Notes: generated from the letters alone by a model not told the origin. Shown: positions 1 through 9,106, numbered from the stretch's first letter. The stretch is DNA of 29,944 nucleotides from Armatimonadaceae bacterium (GCA_030446525.1 JAUJNC010000058.1:1-29944), one strand, 5' to 3'. A program made the numbers and translations.

Positions 1-247
1 GTACGGATGGTACGTACCCACCCCGATTGCGGCTGGGTCTCCAATAGGTAGGTCCAGCCGGCCTATCGACGGCGAGGCATTGCCCGGACGCTGCTCAGCG
101 CGATGCTCGAGGAGGACGCGCGCTAGGAAGTGACGTGGAGCGTGCTGCTCGCCAGCCTGACCGGCGCCAAGCGCTACCCGCACCGGGGGTATACCGAGCG
201 CGGCCTGCTGCTGTTGTTCTCTCCGGCAAAGGCGCCTAACCCGCGTG
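1..247 (+). pseudogene. GNAT-family acetyltransferase, C-terminal remnant
   Basis: Frame 1 reads as the acetyl-CoA-binding and C-terminal part of a GNAT N-acetyltransferase. The motif AYRRRGIARTLLSAML (from about base 58) is the typical R/Q-x-x-G-x-G/A loop and helix. It is followed by TWSVLLAS, a tyrosine-containing GYTERGL segment and FSPAKAP. The frame carries two in-frame TAG codons (49-51 and 124-126) although the protein on both sides is conserved. No natural stop follows in this frame; it runs on antisense to the next gene, so the true end near 247 is a guess. The 5' part lies outside the window. The substrate cannot be predicted. Sequencing error is an alternative to real decay. Confidence 0.6.
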
Positions 248-258
248 AATACTCCTGT

Positions 259-1554
259 CTACTTCCGGGGCAGGTGACGGTCCGCGAAATCCAGGTACCG
301 CTCCCAGTCGTAGGCGGTCACCGCGTGCCCGCCGCTGCGGATATGGTAGCCGATAATACTCTGGATCGGCTGCTCCACCGCAGGCATCTCCTGCTGCGCG
401 ATACCTTCCGTGCCGAGCAGGCGGTAGACCGGGTCCGCGTGCCGGGCGGAAAGAAACTCACCGCGCGGATCGGCCCAGCGGTCCTCTTGGGCGCTGGCGA
501 CATAGACCGGGCGCGGCGCGACCAGCGCGATCAGCTGGTGCTGGTCGACCGGAAGCGCCTGCTCCTTGGCGTTGTAGCGCTTGAAGTTGGCGCAGAACCA
601 GTGGGGGAAGCTGGTGTTGATGCGGCCCACGGTCTCACCGATCTTGCGCCGTGACAGCGCCGCGCCGCCGCAGCCGGAGTTGTTGGAGATGACAAGCGCG
701 AAGCGCTCGTCCTGCGCTCCGGCCCAGAGCGCCGCCTTGCCCAGGCGCGAGTGGCCCATGACAGCGACCCGCTTGTGGTCGATCTCCTCATCGGTCTGCA
801 GGTAGTCCAGCGCCCGGCTCAGGCCCCAGGCCCAGGCGCCGATGGAGCCCCATTCGTCAGCCGCTGGCGCGATCTGATCCTTCTTGTAGAACAGCGGGTG
901 GACGCCGTTCTTGAAACCGTCGTCGAAGTCTGGGTCGATATCGCCGTAGTAGATGGTGGCAAGCGCGTACCCCCGCTCCAGGATCCGCTCCACGGCCCAC
1001 GCCGTCGCGCCTCTGCCCCGAGACTCCTCTGTCGCCCGATTATCGAGCACGCCCGGGCCGGGGCGCATCCACTGTTTCGAGAGCATGATGCCCGGGTCGC
1101 TGTGGATTGTATGGTTCCCGGAGAAGTTGAGCCCGACAAAAGCGGGAACCGGCCCCTTCCGGCCGTTGGGCAAGTAAAGAAGGATGTCCATCCGGGGGCC
1201 CTCTTTGCCGCCGCTGAAATAGACCGAGACCTCCTTGCGCGTCGCCTTGCCGTCCAGAGCCGTTTTGTCGACGGAGGTCGTCTCAAACCGCATCCCCACC
1301 GGCCGTCCCGGCGACCTGCCGTAGACCTGCTGCTCGAAGAGCCGCAGTATCTGCGGCCGCCGCTTGTGCCGCCAGGTGTCGGCATCGGCGACGGGCGTGC
1401 CGTCGGAAAGGACCAGCGGGTCAGGCAGCGTGTAGGCCGGTACTTTCGCTTCGTCGTAATTGGGCTCGCTTTGCTGTGCGTCTACGCTTGATACAGACAT
1501 GATCACCACCATTAGCACCAGTAGAGGTGCGCAGAGCGTTTGATAGATCCGCAT
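259..1554 (-). CDS. Secreted CE15-type glucuronoyl (4-O-methyl-glucuronoyl) esterase
   Basis: An intact 431-residue alpha/beta hydrolase. The start is the ATG at 1554, preceded by GAGGAAG. The product opens with a signal peptide ([19 protein letters not shown], then cleavage near VDAQQ). The mature protein begins [17 protein letters not shown] and carries VGLNFSGNH, the nucleophile elbow [11 protein letters not shown] (Ser in the middle), [39 protein letters not shown] and a C-terminal [10 protein letters not shown] that supplies the catalytic His. This layout is that of the CE15 family, which cleaves ester bonds between lignin and glucuronic acid side chains of xylan. GHSRxGK replaces the more common GCSRxGK. 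The stop is TAG. The gene stands alone. An acetyl-xylan or other carbohydrate esterase role is possible, but the family call is firm. It is one of few genes here with no frame lesion. Confidence 0.88.
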   Translation of the reverse strand: MRIYQTLCAPLLVLMVVIMSVSSVDAQQSEPNYDEAKVPAYTLPDPLVLSDGTPVADADTWRHKRRPQILRLFEQQVYGRSPGRPVGMRFETTSVDKTALDGKATRKEVSVYFSGGKEGPRMDILLYLPNGRKGPVPAFVGLNFSGNHTIHSDPGIMLSKQWMRPGPGVLDNRATEESRGRGATAWAVERILERGYALATIYYGDIDPDFDDGFKNGVHPLFYKKDQIAPAADEWGSIGAWAWGLSRALDYLQTDEEIDHKRVAVMGHSRLGKAALWAGAQDERFALVISNNSGCGGAALSRRKIGETVGRINTSFPHWFCANFKRYNAKEQALPVDQHQLIALVAPRPVYVASAQEDRWADPRGEFLSARHADPVYRLLGTEGIAQQEMPAVEQPIQSIIGYHIRSGGHAVTAYDWERYLDFADRHLPRK

Positions 1555-2026
1555 ATGGACACTTCCTCGGGTTTTCCTGGGGGTTATTTCCACGCGGACC
1601 TGGACTTACCCTGCACCGCAGCCGCCGAGATAGGACGCGCCAGCGTGCCGGAGGTAACGGAGGAAGAGTTGCCGAATCTAGAGAAGGGAGCGAGCAGGCT
1701 TCCAAGGATAGAGAGACGTGTGTAAGGGACCGAAAAGAGACCCCAACGGGGCGCCAAACGGAATCTCTCGCCTTACGTGGTCAGCCTATGGTAGTGGCGG
1801 CAGGACAAGCCGCCTTGAACTGCTGAAACCGCTCAAAAGCACCGGCAAGCGCCGCCTGATACAGCTTGCCTTTCAACGCAAACGAGACCTCAATCCTGTA
1901 GAGAGGTTCCAGATGGTCCTGGATCTCCCGGCAGCTCACCCCCTTGGCGTAGAGGGCTAGCATCTGATCTTCGATCCCGGTGATCGTCTTCTGGCGATTC
2001 CTGACGATCAAAGGCTCGAAGTCACC

Positions 2027-2050
2027 TTCCCGATCCTTTTCCCGATCCTT
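2027..2050. repeat. 12-bp tandem duplication inside transposase
   Basis: TTCCCGATCCTT occurs twice head to tail. On the coding (minus) strand it doubles the KDRE codons in what should read PKDREGDFEPL. It is in frame and looks like replication slippage. Confidence 0.8.
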
Positions 2051-2075
2051 GGGCACCGGCAGAGCCAGATCGCCT

Positions 2076-2095
2076 CGGTCACAAGTGTGTGACCG
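2076..2095. repeat. 20-bp perfect hairpin (8-bp arms) in transposase
   Basis: CGGTCACA and TGTGACCG flank a 4-base loop. Removing 20 bases here on the coding strand would join SEYG directly to DLALPVP and restore the family consensus, so the hairpin marks an insertion that broke the frame. Confidence 0.75.
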
Positions 2096-2441
2096 TACTC
2101 ACTGCGCATGCTCTTGCTGCTGTGGCCGCTCCTGCGGTCGCTGGTGCGCTTGGCTTGTGCCTCGCCCTTGGCGTAGCCCAGATGCTGGTCCGTTTCGCCT
2201 CCGAGCATGGCCTGCAGCGTGTGTCCGAAGAGGTCCTTGAGGGCCGACTGAATGTCCTGGGCCGTCTGGATCTGGCCGAGTTCGATGATCTCTCTGACTC
2301 GTTCCTGGGAAAACCGTCCTGCCATCGTTTTGCCTGTCCTTTCTGCTCCCGTATACGAGGAGCAAGAGATTCAGGCAAAAGCACAATTCATTTTACGGAC
2401 CCTTGAAGGGGGGGAAACCCGTAAGGGTCTACCTATCCCAA

Positions 2442-2447
2442 GAGGAG
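2442..2447 (+). promoter_or_regulatory. Shine-Dalgarno (GAGGAG) deciding a TTG start
   Basis: GAGGAG lies 7 bases before the TTG at 2455, and a signal peptide follows at once. No ATG exists nearby in that frame. Confidence 0.6.
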
Positions 2448-2454
2448 ACCAAAG

Positions 2455-4388
2455 TTGCAGCGTCGCATCACCATCATCTGCATCGCCGTCGCGCTCTTAG
2501 CGTCGGCACGTCCTGCTTGCTGCGCCGCCCGTGCCGCCGATCCGGGCCGGGGGCAGGAACCCGGCGCTCGCCCCGCCCAACAGAGCCGTCGCGTCGGCGT
2601 TCGCGGCAAGATCACCCGCCTTCAGCCCACCCGGGGCCGCGCCGCGCCGGACGGCGTTCTGGGCACGATGCTGGTCGAAGGCCAGAAGGCAGCCGACACC
2701 GAGGTCGATAAGGCCCTTGTGTCGCTCACCGCAGAAACGCGCCTCGCGCGCGGGAATGAAACCCTTCGGTTCACGGACCTCGCACTAGGGCAGAGAGTCG
2801 AGGTACGATTCGCCGGACCCGTGCGCCGGTCGTATCCGATCCAGGCCACCGCCGCCGAGGTCGTCGTGCTCGCGCGCGGGGATGACGCAGCGCCCGCCGC
2901 TACGGGCAGTTCCGCGCCGCTGGACGAGCGCGGCCCCGGTGTCAGCGTCCACTCCCTTACCTACGACCCGCCCCGCGTTCCCCTGCCGCTCATGCGCGTG
3001 CGCGTTAACGACTCCGAGCCGCTCCTGTTCGTCGTGGACACGGCTTGGGGGCTGGCCCTCACGCTCAACAACTGGGTCGGCGAAAAGCTCAAATTAGCAA
3101 AGACGCAGGACACCGTTGCTCTGAACGGCAGTGTCCCGCTCCAGGGCGTCCTCGTGGATACGATTCAGTTCGTAGCAACGCAGCCCGACAAGAACGTCCT
3201 CCTGCGGGTCGGCAGCGCCGTCCCCATGGGCGATCTGGACTTGATCCGCGATGGAGTGGGAACCACGGAGCGTATCGCCGGCGTCATCGGCGCGCCGCTG
3301 CTGGCGCGGGCGACCGTGCGCTTCGACTTCGCCGCCAAGACGATGGCTTTGTTCTGGCAGCCACACGCCCCGATCGAGCGGCCCGGCGCGACGACGCTGG
3401 CGATGCGCGCGATCAATGCCGATACCCCTGACTTTCGCTACATCACCCTCACCCCCGTGCCGAGGCAGAGCGCGCACCTGCTGATTGACACCGGGGCCAC
3501 GATGACGAGTCTGCCGGCCTCGGTCACGGCCCGGCTCAAGCCCGTCGCGGCCTACCCGATGCTTTTCGCCACAATCTCCAGCCTGTACCTGGAAGAGCGG
3601 CTGCTGCTGGGGAACTGCGGCTCGGCGATCAGGTGGAAAAACTTGTGACGGTCCGGAGCGACAGCGCAGGGGACCACGGCGGCGAAAGCACCAGTCTTTT
3701 TGGCATGGACCTGCTGTCGCGCTTCCGGGTGACCCTCGACTTCCGCAACCAGCGCCTGACGCTGGGGCGCCCGGCTGACTATGAGCGGCGGGTGCGCCTG
3801 CCCGGCGATGCCGGAATCGAGCTGCACCGGGACGAAGCAAGCTATCGCGTCAGTGAGGTCGCCTAAGGTTCGGCGGCAGACAAAGCCGGGGTACGCGCCG
3901 GGGACCGGCTGCGGAGCGCAGACGGAGTGGACATCGCACCTTTGTCCCAGAACGTGGCCGACGCGGTTGTGGACGGCTACGCCGCAGCGCCCATCACGCT
4001 GGTCCTGGAGCGCTCCGGCGGCCGTGACGGGGTGGCTGCCCGCCGGAGCGTGCGCTTTGTCCGCCTCAGCGAGTTCGCGCGTTCGGCTCCGCCGCGCTAC
4101 GGGCTCATGTTCAAAAGAGCCGCGGCGCGTGAGCCGTTCCTCGTGACACGTGTGGTCGCCGGCAGTGCGGCCGCGCGGGCGGGCCTGCGGCCCGGCGACA
4201 CCATCCTTTCGCTGAACGGGGCCATGGCGGCGACGATGACGCCTTCGCAACTGCAGGAAGAACTCTGGAAAGAGGAATGGGCGCTCCGAGTCCGCGTCGG
4301 AGCGGACAAGGCAACGCGCTTGATTGGCCTCAAGGGCGTGCGGGCGTCCTGGGCCAGCCCACCAGCGAAACACAAGAAAAACAAATAA
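2455..4388 (+). pseudogene. Secreted retropepsin-like aspartyl protease with two PDZ domains (frameshift and in-frame stop)
   Basis: The protein starts at a TTG with a signal peptide (TIICIAVALLASA). A small beta-rich domain follows (about residues 48-140, GVRGKITRL...GQRVEVRFAG), resembling OB/DUF3221-like folds. Next is a two-lobed aspartyl protease. The first lobe has LLFVVDTAWG where DTG is expected; the second has LLIDTGATMTSLP with an intact DTGA. The frame breaks near 3610-3640 and continues with SLFGMDLLSRFRVTLDF and a first PDZ domain (YRVSEVA...GSAADKAGVRAGDRL). That PDZ is interrupted by an in-frame TAA at 3864-3866. A second PDZ (FLVTRVVAGSAAARAGLRPGDTIL) runs to the stop at 4388, after a lysine-rich tail. 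It is probably a cell-envelope peptidase. Whether the lesions are real or sequencing errors is unknown. The single-Gly loss in the first DTG makes catalysis doubtful. Confidence 0.72.
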
Positions 4389-4393
4389 TAGAG

Positions 4394-4484
4394 TTGTGGT
4401 GTAATTGGGTTTTCCTACTATATCTACGGTCTCATGACGTTGCTGAGACACAACATCTGGTAGCAAAAACCTATTGCACCACAA
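4394..4484. repeat. 91-bp AT-richer palindromic element (MITE-like or bidirectional terminator)
   Basis: The 25-base arms at 4394-4418 and 4460-4484 are inverted copies with about 21 of 25 matches, beginning TTGTGGTG at each end. An inner hairpin GTCTCA/TGAGAC lies at 4429-4434 and 4444-4449. The element sits directly after a plus-strand gene and before a convergent minus-strand gene. No clear target duplication is seen. A non-autonomous transposon or a shared terminator both fit. Confidence 0.65.
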
Positions 4485-4596
4485 ATAACCCTAATGGGGA
4501 TGGCATGACCCGAACTCGCGAGGCAGCCATCCCTTGCTTTTGTTTTGGCCCGGGGCAGATTGACTGTGACGGTCCTTTCTTGATACTTCGATATGG

Positions 4597-5572
4597 CTAG
4601 GGCGTCTTTGTGTCTAACCCAGCCAACGCCGTTGGCTTCCCGAAGGAGGATGGTGCAAGGGGTGTCTGATAACCCGGCGAGGAGTAGGTAAGGCCCGCCA
4701 CGCCTGCCGGCACAAAGTCCCCACCGGGAGGAAGCCCCACCTGGACATTCTGCCAACTGCAGGTCCCCGGTCGAAGGTTTGGGCCACAGAAACTGGTCAC
4801 GCTCCTGCTCTTTGGGATTGGCCACCCAGACATCGCGTACACGCACGGGATAAGCCGGTTTTATCTGCCGCCACAGCAGGTACGCTGATCTGTCGCTGCC
4901 GGAAACGTTGATGTGGCGCAGATCCCAGCTTCTTGGGGGCGCTCCCTGAAATGCTGATTCGGCAGCAGAAAACCCTGGTAGTCCGTCGAACCGGTGAGCC
5001 GGTCTATACGCAGTTCTGGCCGGTCCGGCCCACGTCTGCAGCAGGTCGGCATGGTGGCCGGAAAAGCTGCCATGCACCTCTCGATACGTACATTCTGGAT
5101 CTGTACGATGGTTCCTCACGCTGGTCCAGGTTGATGCCCTCGCTCAGGTTGGCTCCGCCAATGTGCAGCCCTTCGATATGAACGGTACCGGTCTGGGCTT
5201 TGAGATACAGGCCCCGGTGTGCTAAGCGCTGTTCTGCTTGACTATCCACGGCCTCGATCACGCCGCCGATGAGCACGACGTTGCGTCCACCGGAGATGGT
5301 AAGACCACTTTACCGCCAGCGGCGCGGCGGGCATTTTGATGAGATAATCCTTGCGCGGGTCGAGCTTGAGATCTGGTTGGAGTCGGTAACCAAGATCGTC
5401 GTCGGAGCCGTAAGCGCCGGCGGCGCCCAGGTCAGCAGAGGGGCTTTGCTCGAAGAGGGGCCCTGCCCACTGCCCCGTGCCGCAGCCGAAAATGCAAGAA
5501 AGAACACGCCCAAGGTGGCGCCCAGGGCTGCGCCGACCCTCGCCAGGGAGGGCGATCCATCTGTTGGTTCAT
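4597..5572 (-). pseudogene. Secreted right-handed beta-helix-like protein, several frameshifts
   Basis: The ATG at 5572 (GAGG upstream) opens MNQQMDRPPWRG and then, after a frame change, a hydrophobic leader LGVFFLAFSAAARGSG. Pieces in different frames line up as one protein: LLTWAPPALTAPTTILV, DLKLDPRKDYLIKMP, TISGGRNVVLIGGVIEAV, GLYLKAQTGTVHIEGLHI, GANLSEGINLDQ, VHGSFSGHHADLLQTWAG, ELRIDRLTGSTDYQGF, WDLRHINVSGSDRSAYLLW and a last segment VQVGLPPGGDFVPAG. The repeated short V/I-G-G and V-x-I-x-G-L-x-I strands suggest a parallel beta-helix, as in pectate-lyase-like folds. At least five frame changes are needed. No enzymatic residues can be assigned. The end near 4597 is approximate. Confidence 0.5.
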
Positions 5573-5746
5573 CAAAACCTCAGTACGCTAGTACGTTACG
5601 CCGCCTGGGGGCATCGTCTGCATGGATGCGGCGATGCTCTTCGTATGGCCGATAGCCGTCATTGGGAGGCACGACATTTGCCGGATTTACAGGTTGTCCC
5701 AGCCTGCAACCGGGGCAACAGGCAGTTGATGGCCGAGTCGACTACA

Positions 5747-5788
5747 AAGGGCCGGGACTGCCGCAATCTCGCGCCAGTCCCGGCCCTT
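5747..5788 (-). terminator. Strong stem-loop, probable terminator of the CHRD gene
   Basis: AAGGGCCGGGACTG (5747-5760) pairs perfectly with CAGTCCCGGCCCTT (5775-5788) across a 14-base loop. It lies 70 bases after the stop of the minus-strand CHRD gene. On that strand the stem is followed by only a short T run (CCCTTTGT), so intrinsic termination is likely but not certain. Confidence 0.65.
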
Positions 5789-5857
5789 GCCTTCCTATGT
5801 GAGCGGACTCCCGGAGAGAAGCGTCCGGGAGCGCTTGCCCCGACCGACAAGCTCGGC

Positions 5858-6516
5858 CTACGCTCCGTCCTCCTGCGGCCGCGCCGCTTGGTCCGCCTCC
5901 GGCGCCGCAAGCCGAGCCGATCAGCCCGAGGGCCCCGGTGCCCAGCAGGGCGATCGTGGAGGGTTCGGGGATCGATCTGGCCGCGGATCTCGCCGCCGCC
6001 GAATTGGACCGTGTGGAAGTTGAGGTAGGATTGCCCTGCCAGGATGTTGGGCGCCTGCGCGCTCAGCGTCGTGCCGGCATTGCCTTCGGGCAGATCCCAC
6101 TTGCTGGTGAACACTCCCCCGACGCCGGTGGAAAACGGCGTGACCACCAGGTCGTCGGGGCTGTTGTCATTATCCGGTGTGCCGAAGAATCCCCATACCA
6201 CAGGCGCATTGATGCCCGGAGGGGCGGGAGCATGGATGTGCGCGGCCACCAGATTGTCGAACGTGTCGGGCGTTTGCGTGCCCGTGACGTCGATGTTGAA
6301 GATGGTGGCGCTAAACGTCAGGGCCGTCATGGCGTCATTGAGGACCAAAGTGGCCGTGCCGAAGGAGGCCGGGGAGCCCCGTGGAGGTGGTGGGGTTCGT
6401 CGGCGGGTTCTCCTGGGAGTTGGTGAGCTCGCGAACAGGAAGGTGTCGGCGCGTGCGCCGGTGCTGGCGGCCAACACCAGCTAAGCGACAAGCGGAGTCG
6501 TGCGCGATCCAAGCAT
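5858..6516 (-). pseudogene. CHRD-domain secreted protein with PEP-CTERM anchor (frameshifts, in-frame stop)
   Basis: The ATG at 6516 has AAGGAG upstream (6527-6532). The signal peptide (MLGSRTTPLVA, then LVLAASTGARA) contains an in-frame TAG at 6481-6483. The mature part has TATLVLNDAMTALTFSATIFNI, AAHIHAPAPPGINAPVVWGFF and YLNFHTVQFGGGEIRGQI, the core and closing motif of CHRD domains. In a shifted frame the C terminus reads IPEPSTIALLGTGALGLIG, a PEP-CTERM sorting signal, and the basic tail LGLRRRRRTKRR appears back in the first frame. PEP-CTERM proteins are exported and processed by exosortase in bacteria that make exopolysaccharide. The stop is TAG at 5858-5860 in the last frame. The CHRD function is unknown. 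Confidence 0.75.
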
Positions 6517-7012
6517 GATCAAAGGCTCCTTTGCAGTTTGAAGGATATGATCCCCAAAAAGCGCGGGAATCAAACAACGGGTCTGTACAATGCACTGTAC
6601 TTTGCCTGACAGATTCGCCCCTGGTCTGCTGGAGCGGGAAGGGCAGGTGAAAGATGGCGTGAAGGTGGCGAGTCGCTCTGGTCGGCTGCCTGCAGCCAGC
6701 CCTCCAGCATCGCCATCACGGCCAGAGGAAGCGGGCGGGAACCAACGGCTGTTACAGAGCTTGCCCGGTGCTGAGCGGGGCCTTGGGTGCCTTCGACTAC
6801 GCCCAAGCCATCACCGGTTTAGAAAACCTTGACAGTGCCCACCAGGGTGTACGACTTCACAGACCAGCGGATACGGCGTAGCAAGGTGGAGCACATCAAC
6901 GTGCGGGTGGGCCGTGAGTAGCGAGGGGACCCTCGCAGAAGCTACGCTCTCGTGAGTGCTCCCCGGCGTTGCAGAATCGGGAAGACCGCAGCGCCGGGAT
7001 GACGAGCGCCAT
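6517..7012. other. Intergenic stretch with no assignable gene
   Basis: No conserved protein could be recognised in about 500 bases. A short frame near 6770-6882 (+) contains the protein-like string ALGAFDYAQAITGLENL but matches no family known to me. A nested hairpin at 6918-6945 (GTAGC/GCTAC outside, GCGAGGG/CCCTCGC inside) lies downstream of the minus-strand peroxidase and could terminate it. Confidence 0.35.
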
Positions 7013-8600
7013 CTATCGGGCGGGGGCGAGGTTCTGACGGAAAGTTCGGAAGGGAGTGCCCCCGTTACACCCGACCGCGGGAACCTCCAATAGGTCGTCT
7101 CGAGCGTTTCCGGTAGCCGCATCCTTCTGGAGGTAGGAGGGGTTCGACGCATCCCACGGGTGCCCGTCCGTGATGAACAGCTGTGGGTGGTCAAAGGGCG
7201 CTTTGCGGGAGCGGACGCGCTCGTCCGTCAGCGCCAAAAGGAAGGCCACCAGGTCGTTCTTTTCGGCGCTGGTCAGACCCAGATCCCGGATGTCGGGATC
7301 CCGATTGCTCCCGTTGGCGCCAAACCCGGTCGTGTCGTTGCCGCCGGGACCCCGGCGATCCCCGCCCGGGTTGTAAAACTCGACCTCCTGGAGCAGCGTG
7401 AGCAGCCCGCCGTTGTGCATGTACGGGGCGGTGAGCTCCACGTTGCGCAGGCCGGGCGTCTTGAAGGCGCCGTCTGCGGCCACGCGCTCATTCGTGCCGA
7501 CCGGGAGATTGGGCTCCGCGCCCAGAAGCTGCGGGAACAGCCCCATCTGCGCCAGCCGCGTCTCGGACAGCGGGTTGCCGAACGGGTCGGCGCCTCCCAC
7601 CCCCAGGTCCTCGGAGGTGGGCCGCACGCCGATGTTGTAGAAGCCGTTGTCATAGACCGCTTCGCTTCCATCGCCCATGAGCATGCGCTCGAGCCGTCGA
7701 CCCCTGACGTTGGCGACCGACGCGTTGGTCATCTCGGCCCCGCCATGACAGTTGATGCACCGGGATTTGCCCTGGAACAGGGCCAGCCCGCGCTTCTGCT
7801 GGTCGCTCAGGGCGCGGGTGCTGCCTTCCTGATATCGATCGAGCGGGGTGTCGCTGGCCACCAGGGTCGCCTGATACATCTGCAGCGCGATCCCAAAAAA
7901 GAGCGCGAAGTTGAACTCCGGCAGCGTGTATTCGCTCGTGGTCAGGTCACGATCGGGTCTGTTGGTGAAGGTGCGGCTGCCATCCGCATTCACCCGAACG
8001 ATCTGGCTGGAGTTCCACCACTCCGGCTTGAAGGCGGCCTCGATCAGTTGCTGGTAGGTGGCCGTTCTGAGGCCCGGCAGCGGCGATCGGCTGTCGCTCC
8101 CGAGGGAGCTGTCCTGCAGGTGCACGAGCTGCTTTCCGAGCGGCCGCAACGGGAGCAGCTTTTTGCCCAGCTTCCTCCCGAGCTTCTTGCCTTTGGAAGC
8201 GCTCTTCAAGCCATGGTCGATCTCCCCGAACCGGTCGCCGATCTCGTAAAAGGTGCGGCCGTCGCCGGACATCTCGAAGGAGCTGAGCGGCGGTCCCACC
8301 GCCTGCGACGCCAGGCTGGCATATTCCAGGCTGACCTGCACCTCCTGCAGACTGTTGGGGCCTACGGCTTTCACGACCCGGGCATGCGGGTCGCGCCGCC
8401 CGAACGGGTTAACGCCGTTGAAGGTGTTCTGGGCGCGGCCGTCCCAGAAGTTGCGGAAGTTAAAGACGGCATTGATCACGCTGGGCGTGTTGCGCGGCTC
8501 CACCCGGCGCATGTTAGAGCAGTCAGCGCCGACTCGACGCGGCCCGATTCCTCGTGGGTGAGTCCCACGGTGCACGCCCCCATGGGCCTTGTTGCGGCGG
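7013..8600 (-). pseudogene. MauG-like di-heme cytochrome c peroxidase, N-terminal heme half missing
   Basis: From about 8540 down to the TAG at 7013 the minus strand encodes the central and C-terminal parts of a cytochrome c peroxidase/MauG family protein. Visible are VEPRNTPSVINAVFNFRNFWDGRAQ, a heme site CINCHGG near 7745-7760, GFYNIGVRPT, and FKTPGLRNVELTAPYMHNG followed by the closing helix EKNDLVAFLLALTDERV. Such proteins are periplasmic and carry two CxxCH hemes. The N-terminal CxxCH and its domain are absent. Upstream of residues CSNMRRVEP the frame runs into unrelated sequence and then into the end of a different secreted protein. A deletion or assembly junction must lie at about 8540-8660. 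The product as written would lack peroxidatic function. Confidence 0.75.
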
Positions 8601-8604
8601 ACCG

Positions 8605-9027
8605 CTACGACGCCGGCCACGGCACTTGCCACGGCGTTGCGCCGGACAGGATAAGGGCGCCACTTTCCAGAGCGAGATCGAGGCGGCTCAAGCGCCCTAC
8701 CTGGAAATCGATGGGGGCGGACAAATTTCCCACGCCGGCGTTCAGGGTGAGGACACCCACGGGCCGCCCGTCGATCGTCACGTTCAGGCGAGTGCCGTTC
8801 GGCAAGGACACGTCCCGGACGTTCACGACCAGCCGGCCCGGGGCGTGGGGCTGCGCGGACTGGTTCAACTGGGCGTCGCCCTGCGGGACCTGGCCGCTGA
8901 TGGCCGGACCCGACAGCACCGTCTGCTGGTGCGTGAAGACGGCGAGGGCGGGCGCCACGCAAGCCGCCACCAGAGTGGCGACGATGGCGCCGGCGAAGAC
9001 CGGCCGGCGATAGGTGGTGCAAAACAT
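8605..9027 (-). CDS. Secreted hypothetical protein, 3' end altered by junction
   Basis: The ATG at 9027 has a strong AAGGAGG at 9034-9040. The 140-residue product starts with a clear signal peptide (PVFAGAIVATLVAACVAPALA). A beta-rich segment follows, containing VVNVRDVSLPNGTRLNVTIDG and GVLTLNAGVGNLSAPIDF. It resembles small exported proteins of unknown function found in Acidobacteria-type genomes. The natural end is probably just after GALILSG (about 8655). The final ATPWQVPWPAS looks like out-of-frame sequence created by the same junction that truncates the peroxidase. It lies between SCO1 and the peroxidase in one transcription direction. Confidence 0.55.
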   Translation of the reverse strand: MFCTTYRRPVFAGAIVATLVAACVAPALAVFTHQQTVLSGPAISGQVPQGDAQLNQSAQPHAPGRLVVNVRDVSLPNGTRLNVTIDGRPVGVLTLNAGVGNLSAPIDFQVGRLSRLDLALESGALILSGATPWQVPWPAS

Positions 9028-9065
9028 AACAAACCTCCTTCAGGTGTGCCAGATGGGAAGGGGCG

Positions 9066-9099
9066 CCGGGGGCGGGCCCGAACGTTGTGCCCGCCCCGG
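9066..9099 (-). terminator. GC-rich intergenic hairpin after SCO1
   Basis: CCGGGGGCGGGC (9066-9077) pairs with GCCCGCCCCGG (9089-9099) with one bulged G. It sits between the SCO1 stop and the start of the next minus-strand gene. No T tract follows, so partial attenuation is more likely than full termination. Confidence 0.4.
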
Positions 9100-9106
9100 T
9101 CCGGGT

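Larger units (their letters stand above)
1781..2325 (-). pseudogene. IS256-family (mutator type) transposase, N-terminal part, frameshifted
   Basis: The minus strand from the ATG at 2325 encodes MAGRFSQERVREIIELG, ALKDLFGHTLQAMLGGE, and the lysine/arginine-rich linker ending in SMRSEYG. After a frame break the typical PKDRE...GDFEPLIVRNRQKTI and ITGIEDQMLALYAKGVSCREI follow. These are hallmark N-terminal and first-catalytic-domain motifs of IS256 transposases. The match stops at LEPLYRIEVS, before most of the DDE domain, so the gene cannot encode active enzyme. The frame break is a 20-bp palindromic insertion (2076-2095), and a 12-bp tandem duplication (2027-2050) adds four codons. The last 30 or so codons (FALKGKLYQAAL...) are not recognisable. 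Confidence 0.8.
1725..2403 (-). mobile_element. Internally deleted IS256-family element (boundaries tentative)
   Basis: A truncated IS256/mutator-type transposase lies between two candidate imperfect terminal repeats. AGGGACCGAAAAG reads inward from 1725. On the opposite strand AGGGTCCGTAAAATG reads inward from 2403. About 11 of the first 13 positions agree if one base is gapped. At roughly 680 bp the element is about half the normal length of the family. No matching 8-bp target duplication is visible in the flanks, so the ends are a proposal only. Confidence 0.4.

Noticed and set aside
1540..1725. Small plus-strand frame divergent from the CE15 gene
   Set aside because: It overlaps the CE15 start region. 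The product shows no known family, and there is no ribosome-binding site.
1..6516. Stop-codon reassignment (TAG as sense)
   Set aside because: TAG is the normal stop of the CE15 gene and of the peroxidase, and one of the in-frame stops is TAA. Decay or error explains them better.
6811..7194. Possible small minus-strand gene downstream of the peroxidase
   Set aside because: It overlaps the peroxidase 3' end and has no ribosome-binding site, conserved motif or coding character.
7160..9013. 617-codon plus-strand open frame
   Set aside because: It is antisense to the peroxidase and the secreted protein. It has no start signal or recognisable motif.
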